DNA from: Exilibacterium sp. | GTDB taxonomy: Bacteria; Pseudomonadota; Gammaproteobacteria; Pseudomonadales; Cellvibrionaceae | Direction: 5' to 3' | Length of the DNA stretch: 64,000 nt | NCBI GenBank assembly: GCA_028280195.1 | Contig: JANQMH010000112.1 | Coordinates: forward strand, 1 to 64,000 | Part shown: piece after piece, positions 27,178 through 37,058 of the stretch | Layout: every line of letters begins with the position of its first letter | Numbering within the stretch: the first letter of the stretch is position 1 | Position numbers and translations under genes: made by a program | Notes under the pieces: generated by a model | Databases searched by the model: none | What the model was told of the DNA's origin: nothing | Seen by the model: only the letters and a program-made list of their open reading frames with translations

Positions 27178-28629
27178 ATGTCCGACGCCGAAGAATACTT
27201 TCAATCTGCCCAATCTGCCGCCGGCGCCGAAGCCGCCGCGGGCACCGACCCCGAACCGCCGCCGGCCCCGGCCGGCGCTGCCCAGGAGCCCAGCCTGCCG
27301 CACGCCATCGAGGCCGAGCAGGCGGTACTCGGCGGGCTGATGCTCGACAGCCAGCGCTTCGACGCGGTGGCGGAGGTAATCGCCGAAACCGACTTCTACA
27401 GCGCCGTCCACCGCGATATCTACCGCATGATGGTCAAGCTGGTCGATGCCGGCAAGCCGCTGGATGTCATCCCGCTGTCGGAGGAACTCGACCGCCACGG
27501 CGAACTGGAGCGGGCCGGCGGGCACGCCTACCTGATCGAGCTGGCCACCAATACCCCCAGTGCCGCCAATGTGGTGGCCTATGCCAATATCGTGCGCGAG
27601 CGCTCCACCCTGCGCCAGCTGATTGCCGCCGCCGGTGAAATCAGCCGTTCCAGCTTCAATCCGGCCGGTCTCGATGCCGACGACCTGCTGCAGCTGGCGG
27701 AGAAGCGCGTGGCCGAGATCGCCGAGGAGCGGCCCAAGGAGGGCGGCTTTCAGGAGGTCAACAGCCTGCTCAAGGCCACGGTGGAGAAGATCGACCAGCT
27801 GTTTCGCTCCGACAGCGACATTACCGGCCTGTCCACCGGGCTCGACCACCTCGACGAGCGCACTTCCGGCTGGCAGGACGGCGAACTGATCGTACTGGCG
27901 GCGCGGCCCTCCATGGGCAAGACCGCACTGGCGCTGAACTTTGTCGAAACGGCGATAATGACCCAGACCAAGCCGGCGCTGGTCTTCAGCATGGAAATGC
28001 CGGCCGGCTCGCTGATCATGCGCATGCTGTCATCGGTGGGCCGCATCGACCAGGGCAAGATCCGCAACGGCAGCCTCACCGAGGAGGACTGGCCGAAGCT
28101 GTCGGCGGCAGTGGGGAAAATGAAAGACAAGCCGCTGTTTATCGACGATACCCCCGGCCTCACCCCCCAGGACCTGCGCGCGCGGGTGCGGCGGGTGGCG
28201 CGCGAGCACGGCGACCCCGGGCTGATTATGGTGGACTATCTGCAACTGATGCAGGTGGCCGGCGCCAGCGAGGGGCGCACCCAGGAGATCTCCGAGATCT
28301 CGCGCTCGCTGAAGGCCATTGCCAAGGAATACGACTGCCCGGTAATCGCCCTGTCGCAGCTCAATCGCGGCGTCGAGCAGCGCCCCAACAAGCGGCCGAT
28401 GAACTCCGACCTGCGCGAGTCCGGCGCCATCGAGCAGGACGCAGACGTGATTCTGTTTATCTACCGCGACGAATACTACAACGAGGACAGCCCGGAAAAA
28501 GGCATCGCCGAGCTGATTCTGGGCAAGCAGCGCAACGGCGAAGTCGGTACTTGCAAAGCGGCCTTCATCGGCAAATTCACCCGCTTCGAAAACCTTGCCC
28601 CCGAATACTTTCAAAATGAAGGGTATTAG
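27178..28629 (+). CDS. dnaB: Replicative DNA helicase DnaB
   Basis: Hexameric replicative helicase, 483 residues. The N-terminal domain begins after a Pro/Ala/Glu-rich leader (about 1-40) with LPHAIEAEQAVLGGLMLD. The RecA-like motor has Walker A ARPSMGKTALALN, then FSMEMPAG, the Walker B region PGLIMVDYLQLM, and ALSQLNRGVEQRPNKRPMNS. No intein. Its TAG stop is also the first unit of a TAG-containing heptamer array. Confidence 0.97.
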   Translation: MSDAEEYFQSAQSAAGAEAAAGTDPEPPPAPAGAAQEPSLPHAIEAEQAVLGGLMLDSQRFDAVAEVIAETDFYSAVHRDIYRMMVKLVDAGKPLDVIPLSEELDRHGELERAGGHAYLIELATNTPSAANVVAYANIVRERSTLRQLIAAAGEISRSSFNPAGLDADDLLQLAEKRVAEIAEERPKEGGFQEVNSLLKATVEKIDQLFRSDSDITGLSTGLDHLDERTSGWQDGELIVLAARPSMGKTALALNFVETAIMTQTKPALVFSMEMPAGSLIMRMLSSVGRIDQGKIRNGSLTEEDWPKLSAAVGKMKDKPLFIDDTPGLTPQDLRARVRRVAREHGDPGLIMVDYLQLMQVAGASEGRTQEISEISRSLKAIAKEYDCPVIALSQLNRGVEQRPNKRPMNSDLRESGAIEQDADVILFIYRDEYYNEDSPEKGIAELILGKQRNGEVGTCKAAFIGKFTRFENLAPEYFQNEGY

Positions 28630-28689
28630 TCACTAGTCACTAGTCACTAGTTACTAGTCGCTAGTGACTAGAGACTAGTGATTAGTGGC
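28627..28689 (+). repeat. Nine degenerate TAGTCAC heptamers
   Basis: Starting at the dnaB stop codon: TAGTCAC three times, then TAGTTAC, TAGTCGC, TAGTGAC, TAGAGAC, TAGTGAT, TAGTGGC, all in strict 7-base phase. Because 7 is not a multiple of 3, the array has TAG in all three plus-strand frames. Related units occur at 52224-52251 and after the fimX and serB stops near 58650. Confidence 0.85.
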
Positions 28690-28858
28690 TGGGGCCGCGG
28701 TTTGGATTGATCCTATGTTTAGCTTAGATTTTGTTATTTACCTCTTAGCTAATTCTTTTAGGTATTAGGGAAAGCCATCGTGTACTTCGGTGGGCTCGCT
28801 GTGTATTATCGCCGCCATTCCCGCGCGGTTTTACGCGCCCGGCAAGCGGTGTTCGACG

Positions 28859-29707
28859 ATGCAGGTGCTCCACCACACACAGTCTGTTCGCGAGGCTCTC
28901 AAGGCCCATCGGGTCGGCGGCCGGCGCATCGGCTTTGTGCCCACCATGGGCAATCTGCACCGCGCCCATATCGAGCTGGTGAAGATCGCCCAGAGCCGCT
29001 GCGATGTGGTGGTGGTGAGCATTTTTGTCAACCCGCTGCAGTTCGGCCTGCACGAAGACTGGGATAAATACCCGCGCACTTACGCCGCCGACACGGCCAA
29101 GCTGCGGGACGCCAACTGCGATTATCTGTTTTATCCCGACGAGCAGGAAATCTACCCCAACGGCATGGCCGAGCAGACTCGCGTGGTGGTGCCGGCCATG
29201 ACCGATACGCTCTGCGGCGCCAGCCGGCCCGGCCATTTCGAGGGTGTTACCACCGTGGTCAGCAAGCTGTTCAATATCGTGCAGCCCGACGAGGCGGTGT
29301 TCGGTATCAAGGATTTCCAGCAACTGGCGCTGATCCGCCGCATGGTCGAAGACCTGTGTATACCGATAGAAATTGTCGCCGGGGAAATTTTTCGCGAGGC
29401 CGACGGCCTCGCCTTGAGCTCCCGCAACAGCTTTATCACCGCCGAGGAGCGACCGCGGGCGGCGCAGCTGAACCAGAGCCTGAACTGGATCGGCGAACAG
29501 ATCGGCGCCGGGCAGCGGGATTTCGCCGCGCTGGAGGCCGCCGCCAGGCAGCAGATTGAAGCGGCCGGCTTTCGACCCGACTATGTCAGCGTCTGCAACA
29601 GCAGGACGTTGCAGCCGGCCGCCGATGACGACAGCGATATCACCGTCCTCGGCGCCATGTATACCAGCGCCGCGCGGCTGATTGACAATATTTCCCTGTC
29701 ACTGTGA
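28859..29707 (+). CDS. panC: Pantothenate synthetase
   Basis: ATP-dependent ligase joining pantoate and beta-alanine; 282 residues, the family length. I chose the ATG at 28859 ([14 protein letters not shown]) by alignment with the usual N-terminus; the frame opens earlier. Motifs: [15 protein letters not shown] (ATP site HxGH-like, here HRAH), [14 protein letters not shown], plus [13 protein letters not shown] and SSRNSFI. panD, which supplies its beta-alanine, follows directly. Confidence 0.95.
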   Translation: MQVLHHTQSVREALKAHRVGGRRIGFVPTMGNLHRAHIELVKIAQSRCDVVVVSIFVNPLQFGLHEDWDKYPRTYAADTAKLRDANCDYLFYPDEQEIYPNGMAEQTRVVVPAMTDTLCGASRPGHFEGVTTVVSKLFNIVQPDEAVFGIKDFQQLALIRRMVEDLCIPIEIVAGEIFREADGLALSSRNSFITAEERPRAAQLNQSLNWIGEQIGAGQRDFAALEAAARQQIEAAGFRPDYVSVCNSRTLQPAADDDSDITVLGAMYTSAARLIDNISLSL

Positions 29708-29710
29708 GAC

Positions 29711-29751
29711 CGGGCCTGAATAGCCGGGTCTGAATAGCCGGGTCTGAATAG
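29711..29751 (+). repeat. Three 14-base tandem repeats before panD
   Basis: CGGGYCTGAATAGC occurs three times in a row (29711, 29725, 29739; the last one ends one base short), immediately before the panD ribosome site. It lies in the short panC-panD gap. Confidence 0.8.
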
Positions 29752-29763
29752 AGAGGAGATACC

Positions 29764-30144
29764 ATGCTAACCACATTGCTGAAAGGCAAATTGCATATGG
29801 CCAGCGTGACCCAGGCCGAACTCTGGTACGACGGCTCCTGTGCCATCGACGCCGATCTGGTCAGGCTGGCCGGGCTGCGCGAGTTCGAGCAGATCGATAT
29901 CTACAACGTCAATAACGGCGAGCGTTTTACCACCTATGTCATTATCGCCGAGGCCGGGTCCGCTACCATTTCCATGAACGGCGCCGCGGCGCGCAAGGTG
30001 CAGGTGGGCGACCGGGTGATTATCGCCGCCTACGGCCAGTTTACCGAGGCCGAGGCCGACAACTACAAACCGCGCCTGGTCTATCTCAACCCGGACAACT
30101 CGGTCGAGCGCACCGCCAACACCATTCCCGTACAGGCCGCCTGA
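29764..30144 (+). CDS. panD: Aspartate 1-decarboxylase
   Basis: Makes beta-alanine from aspartate with a pyruvoyl cofactor. 126 residues, the usual length. The self-cleavage site is G24-S25 in WYDGSCAID; catalytic Lys9 (LLKGKLH) and Tyr58-region residues ([11 protein letters not shown]) are in place. AGAGGAG precedes the ATG. Second gene of the panCD pair. Confidence 0.96.
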   Translation: MLTTLLKGKLHMASVTQAELWYDGSCAIDADLVRLAGLREFEQIDIYNVNNGERFTTYVIIAEAGSATISMNGAAARKVQVGDRVIIAAYGQFTEAEADNYKPRLVYLNPDNSVERTANTIPVQAA

Positions 30145-30277
30145 GCACCGCGCGGCATCTTTATCCGCAGCGCGGCCCGGCGCCGCTGAATTTGAGCGCG
30201 CGGCCCGGCACTAGGCGCTGGAAACCCCCGCCACCAGCGCCGCCACAGCGCGCCGACTTCGACCAAAGTATGAAGCC

Positions 30278-30304
30278 AAACCGCCCCGCGGGTGGTTTTA
30301 TTTC
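30278..30304 (+). terminator. Terminator after panD
   Basis: AACCGCCC and GGGTGGTT form an eight-pair stem (one G-T) with a tiny loop, followed by TTATTT. A good intrinsic terminator between panD and acs. Confidence 0.6.
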
Positions 30305-30371
30305 CACTGCAACCCGCTATTATGGAGGCCATCGCCCACCAGCAGCCCATAAAAAGCAAGCGGAGTGTCCC

Positions 30372-32309
<1,938 letters not shown>

Positions 32310-32358
32310 CCCGGTTCACCTCGCGGTGATTCAGGGCCGCCATTGATACTGCCGCCAT

Positions 32359-32374
32359 TGCCGCGCAAGCGGCA
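32359..32374. terminator. Hairpin between convergent acs and GNAT gene
   Basis: TGCCGC and GCGGCA enclose a GCAA tetraloop between two converging genes. No T-run follows on either strand, so its role as terminator is uncertain. Confidence 0.4.
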
Positions 32375-32375
32375 G

Positions 32376-32813
32376 TTACGGCGAGCTTAGCGGCTCGCTG
32401 AAATGGTAGCTGGCAATGCTGAGGCCCTGGTGAAAATAGAATTTATGCGCGCGCTCCCGCTGGGTGCCGGAATCCAGGTGGAGGGCCCGGCACTGCTCGG
32501 TGCGGGCGACCTGCCGCAGCCACGCCAGCAGTTGCTCGCCGTGTCCCTGCGAGCGCGCCGCGGCGGCGGTGACGAGATCGTCGATATAAAGATTTTTCCC
32601 CATCAACAGGTTGGTGGAAATGCGGTAGCCCGCCACGGCCACCACCTGGCCTGCCTGCTCGATAAAAGCCAGGCGGTAGCCCTCTGTTTGCATATGGCGG
32701 ATGGTGGCGACAAAGTCTTCGGCTTGTAGATGTGGCCGCAGCTCCGCCATCACGGCAAAGCAGCGTTCGATTTCACTGTCGGCAGCGGCGTGCCGGGGTT
32801 CGGGTGCAGGCAA
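32376..32813 (-). CDS. GNAT-family N-acetyltransferase
   Basis: Small acetyl-CoA-dependent acetyltransferase, 145 residues. The core is visible: AFIEQAGQVVAVAGYRI, LYIDDLVTAAAARSQGHGEQLL (the acetyl-CoA loop, R/Q-x-x-G-x-G/A type), and ALHLDSGTQRERAHKFYFHQ. I chose the TTG at 32813 because GGGAG is placed eight bases before it and the protein then has the usual length; the frame itself runs further upstream. Substrate unknown. Confidence 0.8.
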   Translation of the reverse strand: MPAPEPRHAAADSEIERCFAVMAELRPHLQAEDFVATIRHMQTEGYRLAFIEQAGQVVAVAGYRISTNLLMGKNLYIDDLVTAAAARSQGHGEQLLAWLRQVARTEQCRALHLDSGTQRERAHKFYFHQGLSIASYHFSEPLSSP

Positions 32814-32959
32814 GGTAAAAACTCCCTGGTGGTTGATCGAGGGTGCCGGCCCACAGCATAGCCGACCGCCGCCGCCGGTGGTAGTGTCTGGCGCGGGCCT
32901 TGACTCGCCGCGCATACCTGCCACTGGCAGCGCCCGTACGGCAACACCGGTACTGCAAT

Positions 32960-33047
32960 GCTTGTATCGCAACGCCTGTATTGCAATGCGTGTAATTGCA
33001 AGGCCTGTAATTGCGGCGCTTGTAATTGCAGCGCTTGTAATTGCAAC
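32960..33047. repeat. Six 14-15-base tandem repeats
   Basis: Units of the form GCTTGTAATTGCAAC run head to tail (the first two are 14 bases, the other four 15). They lie in the divergent gap between the GNAT gene and the thioesterase gene, about 60 bases before the latter. Confidence 0.8.
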
Positions 33048-33107
33048 GATAGTATCGCCCCCCGCTTGCCTGCTAAAATGCGGCGCTGCACTACACTGTG
33101 CAGATCA

Positions 33108-33602
33108 ATGCCCGATTTGAGTCGTCCCATGAGTCAGATGCCAAGCCCGGTGGCCAACTGGGATTACCCCGACCCCCACCTGTACTTCGTGACCGCGACC
33201 GCGGCGGCTATTGACGGTCTCGAGCACGTCAATAACGCCGAGTATGTGCGCTGGTGCGAGCAGTCGGCCTGGGCCCATTCGGAACACCTGGGCCTGTCGC
33301 TGGACGACTACCGGCGCCTGGATCGGGCCATGGCCGTGCGCCGCGGCGAGTTCGACTATATCGGCGCCGCGCGTGAGGGCGAGCGCCTGTGTGTCGCCAC
33401 CTGGCTGACCGCTACCGACGAAAAGCTGATGCTGGAAAGGCGCTTCCAACTGGTGAGGGCCGAAGACGGCGCCACCCTGCTGCGCGGCAGGTGGTCGCTG
33501 GTATGCATCCAGATCAGCAGCGGGCGGCCGCGGCGCCTGCCGCCGGCGTTTCTTCAGGTGTACGCGGCAGCGGTGGTGCCCGCTGGCGCCAACGACAGTT
33601 GA
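33108..33602 (+). CDS. Hot-dog fold acyl-CoA thioesterase
   Basis: 4HBT-type thioesterase of 164 residues. The hot-dog motif EHVNNAEYVRWCEQSAW is near residues 42-58 and a basic, probably CoA-binding strand follows (GEFDYIGAAREGERLCVAT). The start may be 33108 or the ATG at 33129; neither has a strong ribosome site. Acyl substrate unknown. It is followed after 14 bases by an Smr gene. Confidence 0.82.
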   Translation: MPDLSRPMSQMPSPVANWDYPDPHLYFVTATAAAIDGLEHVNNAEYVRWCEQSAWAHSEHLGLSLDDYRRLDRAMAVRRGEFDYIGAAREGERLCVATWLTATDEKLMLERRFQLVRAEDGATLLRGRWSLVCIQISSGRPRRLPPAFLQVYAAAVVPAGANDS

Positions 33603-33616
33603 TGTGGGGGCAGGCT

Positions 33617-34219
33617 ATGTCTGACGACGACCCTGAACAGGACAGCCAGGCGTTTTTTCAGGCCATGGGCGATGTCAAGCCGCTGCAGGCCCAGCGCCGG
33701 GTCGTATTGAAGCGCGACAACGGCGCCGCGGCACCCGGACTGGAGCGGCGCCGGCAGGCGGCCCAGGCCGAGCAGCACCGCGATGAAAACACCCTGGCCG
33801 GTGAGTTTATCGAGCCGGTCGATCCGCTGGATTTTCTCAGCTTCCAGCGCCCCGGGGTACAGCACGGCGTGTTCCGCAACCTGCGGCTGGGAAAATATCG
33901 CATTGACGCGCGCCTGGACCTGCACCGTATGAGCGTCGAGCAGGCGCGCGATGCCGTCTACCAGTTCGTGCGCGACTGCCTGGCCCACGATATTCGCTGC
34001 GTGCTGATTACCCACGGCAAGGGCCGCGACCGCGAGCCGCAGCCGGCGCTGCTGAAGAGCTGTGTTGCCCACTGGCTGCCGCAGTTATCGCAGGTGCTGG
34101 CTTTTCACTCCGCGCAAAAACAACACGGCGGTGTCGGCGCCACCTATGTGCTGTTGCGCAAAAGTGATCGCAAGCGGCAGGAAAACAGAGAGCGCCACGC
34201 CGCCCGCCGCAAGCTGTAG
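33617..34219 (+). CDS. Smr-domain protein, SmrA-like
   Basis: Protein of 200 residues with a C-terminal Smr (MutS2-like nuclease) domain. The LDLH motif (RLDLHRMSVEQARDAV) and the HGKG motif (VLITHGKGRDREPQ) are present; the family nicks DNA or RNA. The N-terminal half is charged and low-complexity. E. coli YdaL/SmrA is similar in layout. Start ATG at 33617. Confidence 0.85.
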   Translation: MSDDDPEQDSQAFFQAMGDVKPLQAQRRVVLKRDNGAAAPGLERRRQAAQAEQHRDENTLAGEFIEPVDPLDFLSFQRPGVQHGVFRNLRLGKYRIDARLDLHRMSVEQARDAVYQFVRDCLAHDIRCVLITHGKGRDREPQPALLKSCVAHWLPQLSQVLAFHSAQKQHGGVGATYVLLRKSDRKRQENRERHAARRKL

Positions 34220-34278
34220 CCGGCGGCGTTTTGGTGTCGCCGGCCAGGCCCTGTGTTGCAAGTTCCATATCGCCGGTG

Positions 34279-34364
34279 CTGTGTCGCAAGGTCTCTGTTG
34301 TAAGTTCTCTGTTGTAAGTTCTTTGCCGCAAGGTCCGCGTTGTAAGTTCTCTGTTGCAAGTTCC
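34279..34364. repeat. Six tandem repeats of about 14 bases
   Basis: Units of the form CTGTTGTAAGTTCT, some with GCAAGG variants, run head to tail downstream of the Smr gene. The first copy is two bases longer. Confidence 0.75.
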
Positions 34365-34488
34365 ATGTCGATAGCCAGGCGCTATTGGAACCGCCGGTAA
34401 GTAAGCTATTACAAACTTGAACCTCGATCATTATCCGGTAATATCTGCCCCTTAAAAAAAGCAGCGCTCCGGGGGGAGAGACTGTTAT

Positions 34489-34932
34489 ATGGCTAGCGAT
34501 CCACTTACGGATGCCGTTGCAGGCGTTCAGCCTGGCGGTGATTCATCCCGGGGTCGCGCCTATCAGCTGTTGACCGAGTCGGAGCTGGTGCAGATGATCG
34601 TCGACCGCAATGTCGGCCATACCCCCCGGCACATGCGCAGTGTGGGCGAGCACTCGGAGCGGGCTTTTATCCTGCAGACCGCCGCTCACAATCAGTTGAT
34701 TCACGAAAGTATTCCACCTGGCAGTTTCGTTATGATCGACCCCCGTGTCGAGGTCACTGAAGAGCGGGTTGTCGCCTTTGCGCTGCCGGAAAACAACAGC
34801 ATTGCACTCGGAATTCGCGACCCGGGCTGGGACGGTTATTTTCTTTCCTTCGGCGGCCGCGCCGTGCATATTACCAGCAAGCGCTGCATTCCATTGTGGC
34901 CGGTCGTAGCCGTGGTCGGCTACGATTTGTGA
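34489..34932 (+). CDS. LexA/S24-like fold protein without DNA-binding domain
   Basis: 147 residues, not confidently recognised. From about residue 70 the pattern (PPGSFVMIDPRVEVTEERVV, then IPLWPVVAVVGYDL) resembles the S24/LexA C-terminal beta fold, but I do not find the serine-lysine catalytic pair or a helix-turn-helix. A good GGGGGGAGAG ribosome site lies ahead. Possibly a non-catalytic relative that binds another regulator. Confidence 0.5.
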   Translation: MASDPLTDAVAGVQPGGDSSRGRAYQLLTESELVQMIVDRNVGHTPRHMRSVGEHSERAFILQTAAHNQLIHESIPPGSFVMIDPRVEVTEERVVAFALPENNSIALGIRDPGWDGYFLSFGGRAVHITSKRCIPLWPVVAVVGYDL

Positions 34933-35243
34933 TGCGGGCCTAAGGCATTTTCCCGCCGCTGTCTGCCTGCCCTGCCTGCGCGCTCTGCAACTCGTTTCAT
35001 TTTTTTATCGCTGCCTGCTCACACTGTTTGCCAGTCGAGCTCGATAACCTTTCAATCGCCATTGACCTTTCAATCGCCATTGACGCTTTGCCTGCGGCGA
35101 TCGCGCAGTTGAAGATCACCAGTTGGACAATTAAGATACGACCTTTTGGCCGGATAGCTGTGTTTGGGGTGAGGAATATGCGGCCGCTTGCGTTTTAAAT
35201 TGTAAACACATTGGGGTGTGGAGTAGAGCGTTGAATCATCGAC
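34933..35243. other. Intergenic region with 18-base duplication
   Basis: No gene seen. CCTTTCAATCGCCATTGA is repeated in tandem at 35048-35065 and 35066-35083. The right half becomes AT-rich and should contain the promoter of the GGDEF-EAL gene. Confidence 0.55.
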
Positions 35244-36962
35244 ATGAATGAGACAATAAAAATATTACTGGTCGAGGATGATGACGGCGACTACTTTTTA
35301 ACCAAGTCGGTTCTGGAAGAAGCCTACGGCGATAAATGCAGAATCGACTGGAAAAACAATATCGGCTCGGCACTGCAGGCAACCCAGAACGAAAACTATG
35401 ATGTGTTTTTGTTCAGCCTCAACATTGGCGCGGGAAATGGTATCAATTTAACGCGCCAGGTTCACTCCCAGGGCAACGAAACGCCGGTGGTATTGCTCAC
35501 CGGTACCGACAGCGCGGATTTTGAAATTGATGCGCGTCAGGCCGGCGCCTCCGAATACGTTGCCAAGAAGCACCTCTCGGCGCCGCTGATCGAGCGCACC
35601 ATCCGCTATGTGGTCGAGTCGAAAAAAGACGAACAGGCGCTGCGGCATCTCGCCCACTACGACCCCCTGACCGGCCTCGCTAACCGCACCTTGTTCAACG
35701 CCCGCCTGGCCGAAGGCATCGCCACTGCCAAGCGCCTGCGCGGCTCGCTGGCGCTGTTGTTGCTGGATCTCGATCACTTCAAAAAAGTCAACGATACGCT
35801 CGGCCACCCGGTGGGCGACAAACTGCTGCAGGAAGTCTCCAGGCGCATCCAGGACAGCGTGCGCGAAACCGATACCGTGGCGCGCCTGGGCGGCGACGAG
35901 TTCGCCGTAATCGCCACCCACCTGGGCAAGCGCAACAACGCCTCGGTGGTGGCCAACAAAGTGATTCGCGAAGTGGCCAGGGTCAAGCAGGTGGACGGCC
36001 ACAGTATTTCCACCAACGCCAGCCTCGGTATCGCTTTTTTCCCCGAGGACGCCTACGACGTCGACGACCTGCTCAAGCGCGCCGATCTGGCCCTCTACCA
36101 GGCCAAGGATGCCGGCCGCGGTGTGTTCCGCTTCTACGATTCCGAACTGGACAAGAAAAGCCGCGAGGTCGCCCGGCTGCAGTCGCAGATGTTCAAATCG
36201 ATTCAGAAAAAGCACTTTGTACTGCACTATCAGCCGATTATCGAAACCGAAACCTCGGAGCTGGTGAGCGTCGAGGCGCTGGTGCGCTGGGATCACCCGC
36301 AACTGGGGCTGATACCGCCGCAGACCTTCATTCCCATCGCCGAGTCCAGCGGCCTGATTATCATGCTGGGGGAGTGGATACTGAAACAGGCCTGCCGCCA
36401 GGTCAGGGAATTCCAGGACGGCGGTTTGCCGCATATGTCGGTATCGGTCAATATCTCCGCCGTGCAGTTCAGCCACGAAAAACTGTTTGAACACGTGGCC
36501 GAGGCGGTCGACGAGAGCGGTATTCAGCCCTCGCAACTGGAGCTGGAAATCACCGAGAGCACGCTGATGTCCACCGCCACCCAGGTCAACGAAACGCTGC
36601 AGAGGCTCAGCGAGCTGGGGGTGCGACTGTCGGTGGACGACTTTGGTACCGGCTATTCCTCGCTCGCCTACTTAAAACGTTTCCCCCTCGACCGCCTGAA
36701 AATCGACCGCAGCTTTATCCACGAGGTGCTGAAAAACCAGGACGATGCGGCGATTACCCGCGCCATTATCACCATGGCCAAGGCGCTGCGCCTGGAGGTG
36801 GTTGCCGAGGGGGTGGAAACCGATCAGCAGTTTGCCTTCCTGCGCAGCCATGGCTGCGAAAATGTGCAGGGTTTTCTCGTCAGCCGGCCCATGCCCGGCG
36901 CCAAGCTGCTGGACTGGCACCAGCGCTATGTAGCCGCGCAGGAGGACGCCGGCCGCAGCTGA
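35244..36962 (+). CDS. Receiver-GGDEF-EAL c-di-GMP protein with degenerate receiver
   Basis: Cyclic-di-GMP enzyme of 572 residues. A receiver-like domain (about 1-125) begins ILLVEDDDGDYFLTKS but has Ser58 where the phosphoacceptor Asp is expected (YDVFLFSLNIG); the conserved Thr (LLTGTD) and Lys (VAKK) remain. The GGDEF domain is intact (ARLGGDEFAVI near 217) with the RETD inhibitory site five residues before it. The EAL domain is also intact (SVEALVRW near 340, DDFGTGYSSLAYLK, EVVAEGVE). It could make or break c-di-GMP; control by phosphorylation looks lost. Confidence 0.92.
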   Translation: MNETIKILLVEDDDGDYFLTKSVLEEAYGDKCRIDWKNNIGSALQATQNENYDVFLFSLNIGAGNGINLTRQVHSQGNETPVVLLTGTDSADFEIDARQAGASEYVAKKHLSAPLIERTIRYVVESKKDEQALRHLAHYDPLTGLANRTLFNARLAEGIATAKRLRGSLALLLLDLDHFKKVNDTLGHPVGDKLLQEVSRRIQDSVRETDTVARLGGDEFAVIATHLGKRNNASVVANKVIREVARVKQVDGHSISTNASLGIAFFPEDAYDVDDLLKRADLALYQAKDAGRGVFRFYDSELDKKSREVARLQSQMFKSIQKKHFVLHYQPIIETETSELVSVEALVRWDHPQLGLIPPQTFIPIAESSGLIIMLGEWILKQACRQVREFQDGGLPHMSVSVNISAVQFSHEKLFEHVAEAVDESGIQPSQLELEITESTLMSTATQVNETLQRLSELGVRLSVDDFGTGYSSLAYLKRFPLDRLKIDRSFIHEVLKNQDDAAITRAIITMAKALRLEVVAEGVETDQQFAFLRSHGCENVQGFLVSRPMPGAKLLDWHQRYVAAQEDAGRS

Positions 36963-37058
36963 ACCGCGGCCCGGACTGCACTCGCAGCCGCCATGGATTC
37001 GACTATAGTTATCAGTGGCAGATGATTTTCCCTGTTACTGAACAGACCCGAGGTCACT

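Noticed and set aside
28627-28689. Possible CRISPR array after dnaB
   Set aside because: Units are seven bases, contiguous and without spacers; no cas genes.
32960-33047. Possible CRISPR or coding repeat before the thioesterase gene
   Set aside because: Contiguous 14-15-base units without spacers; the frame through them has no support as a protein.
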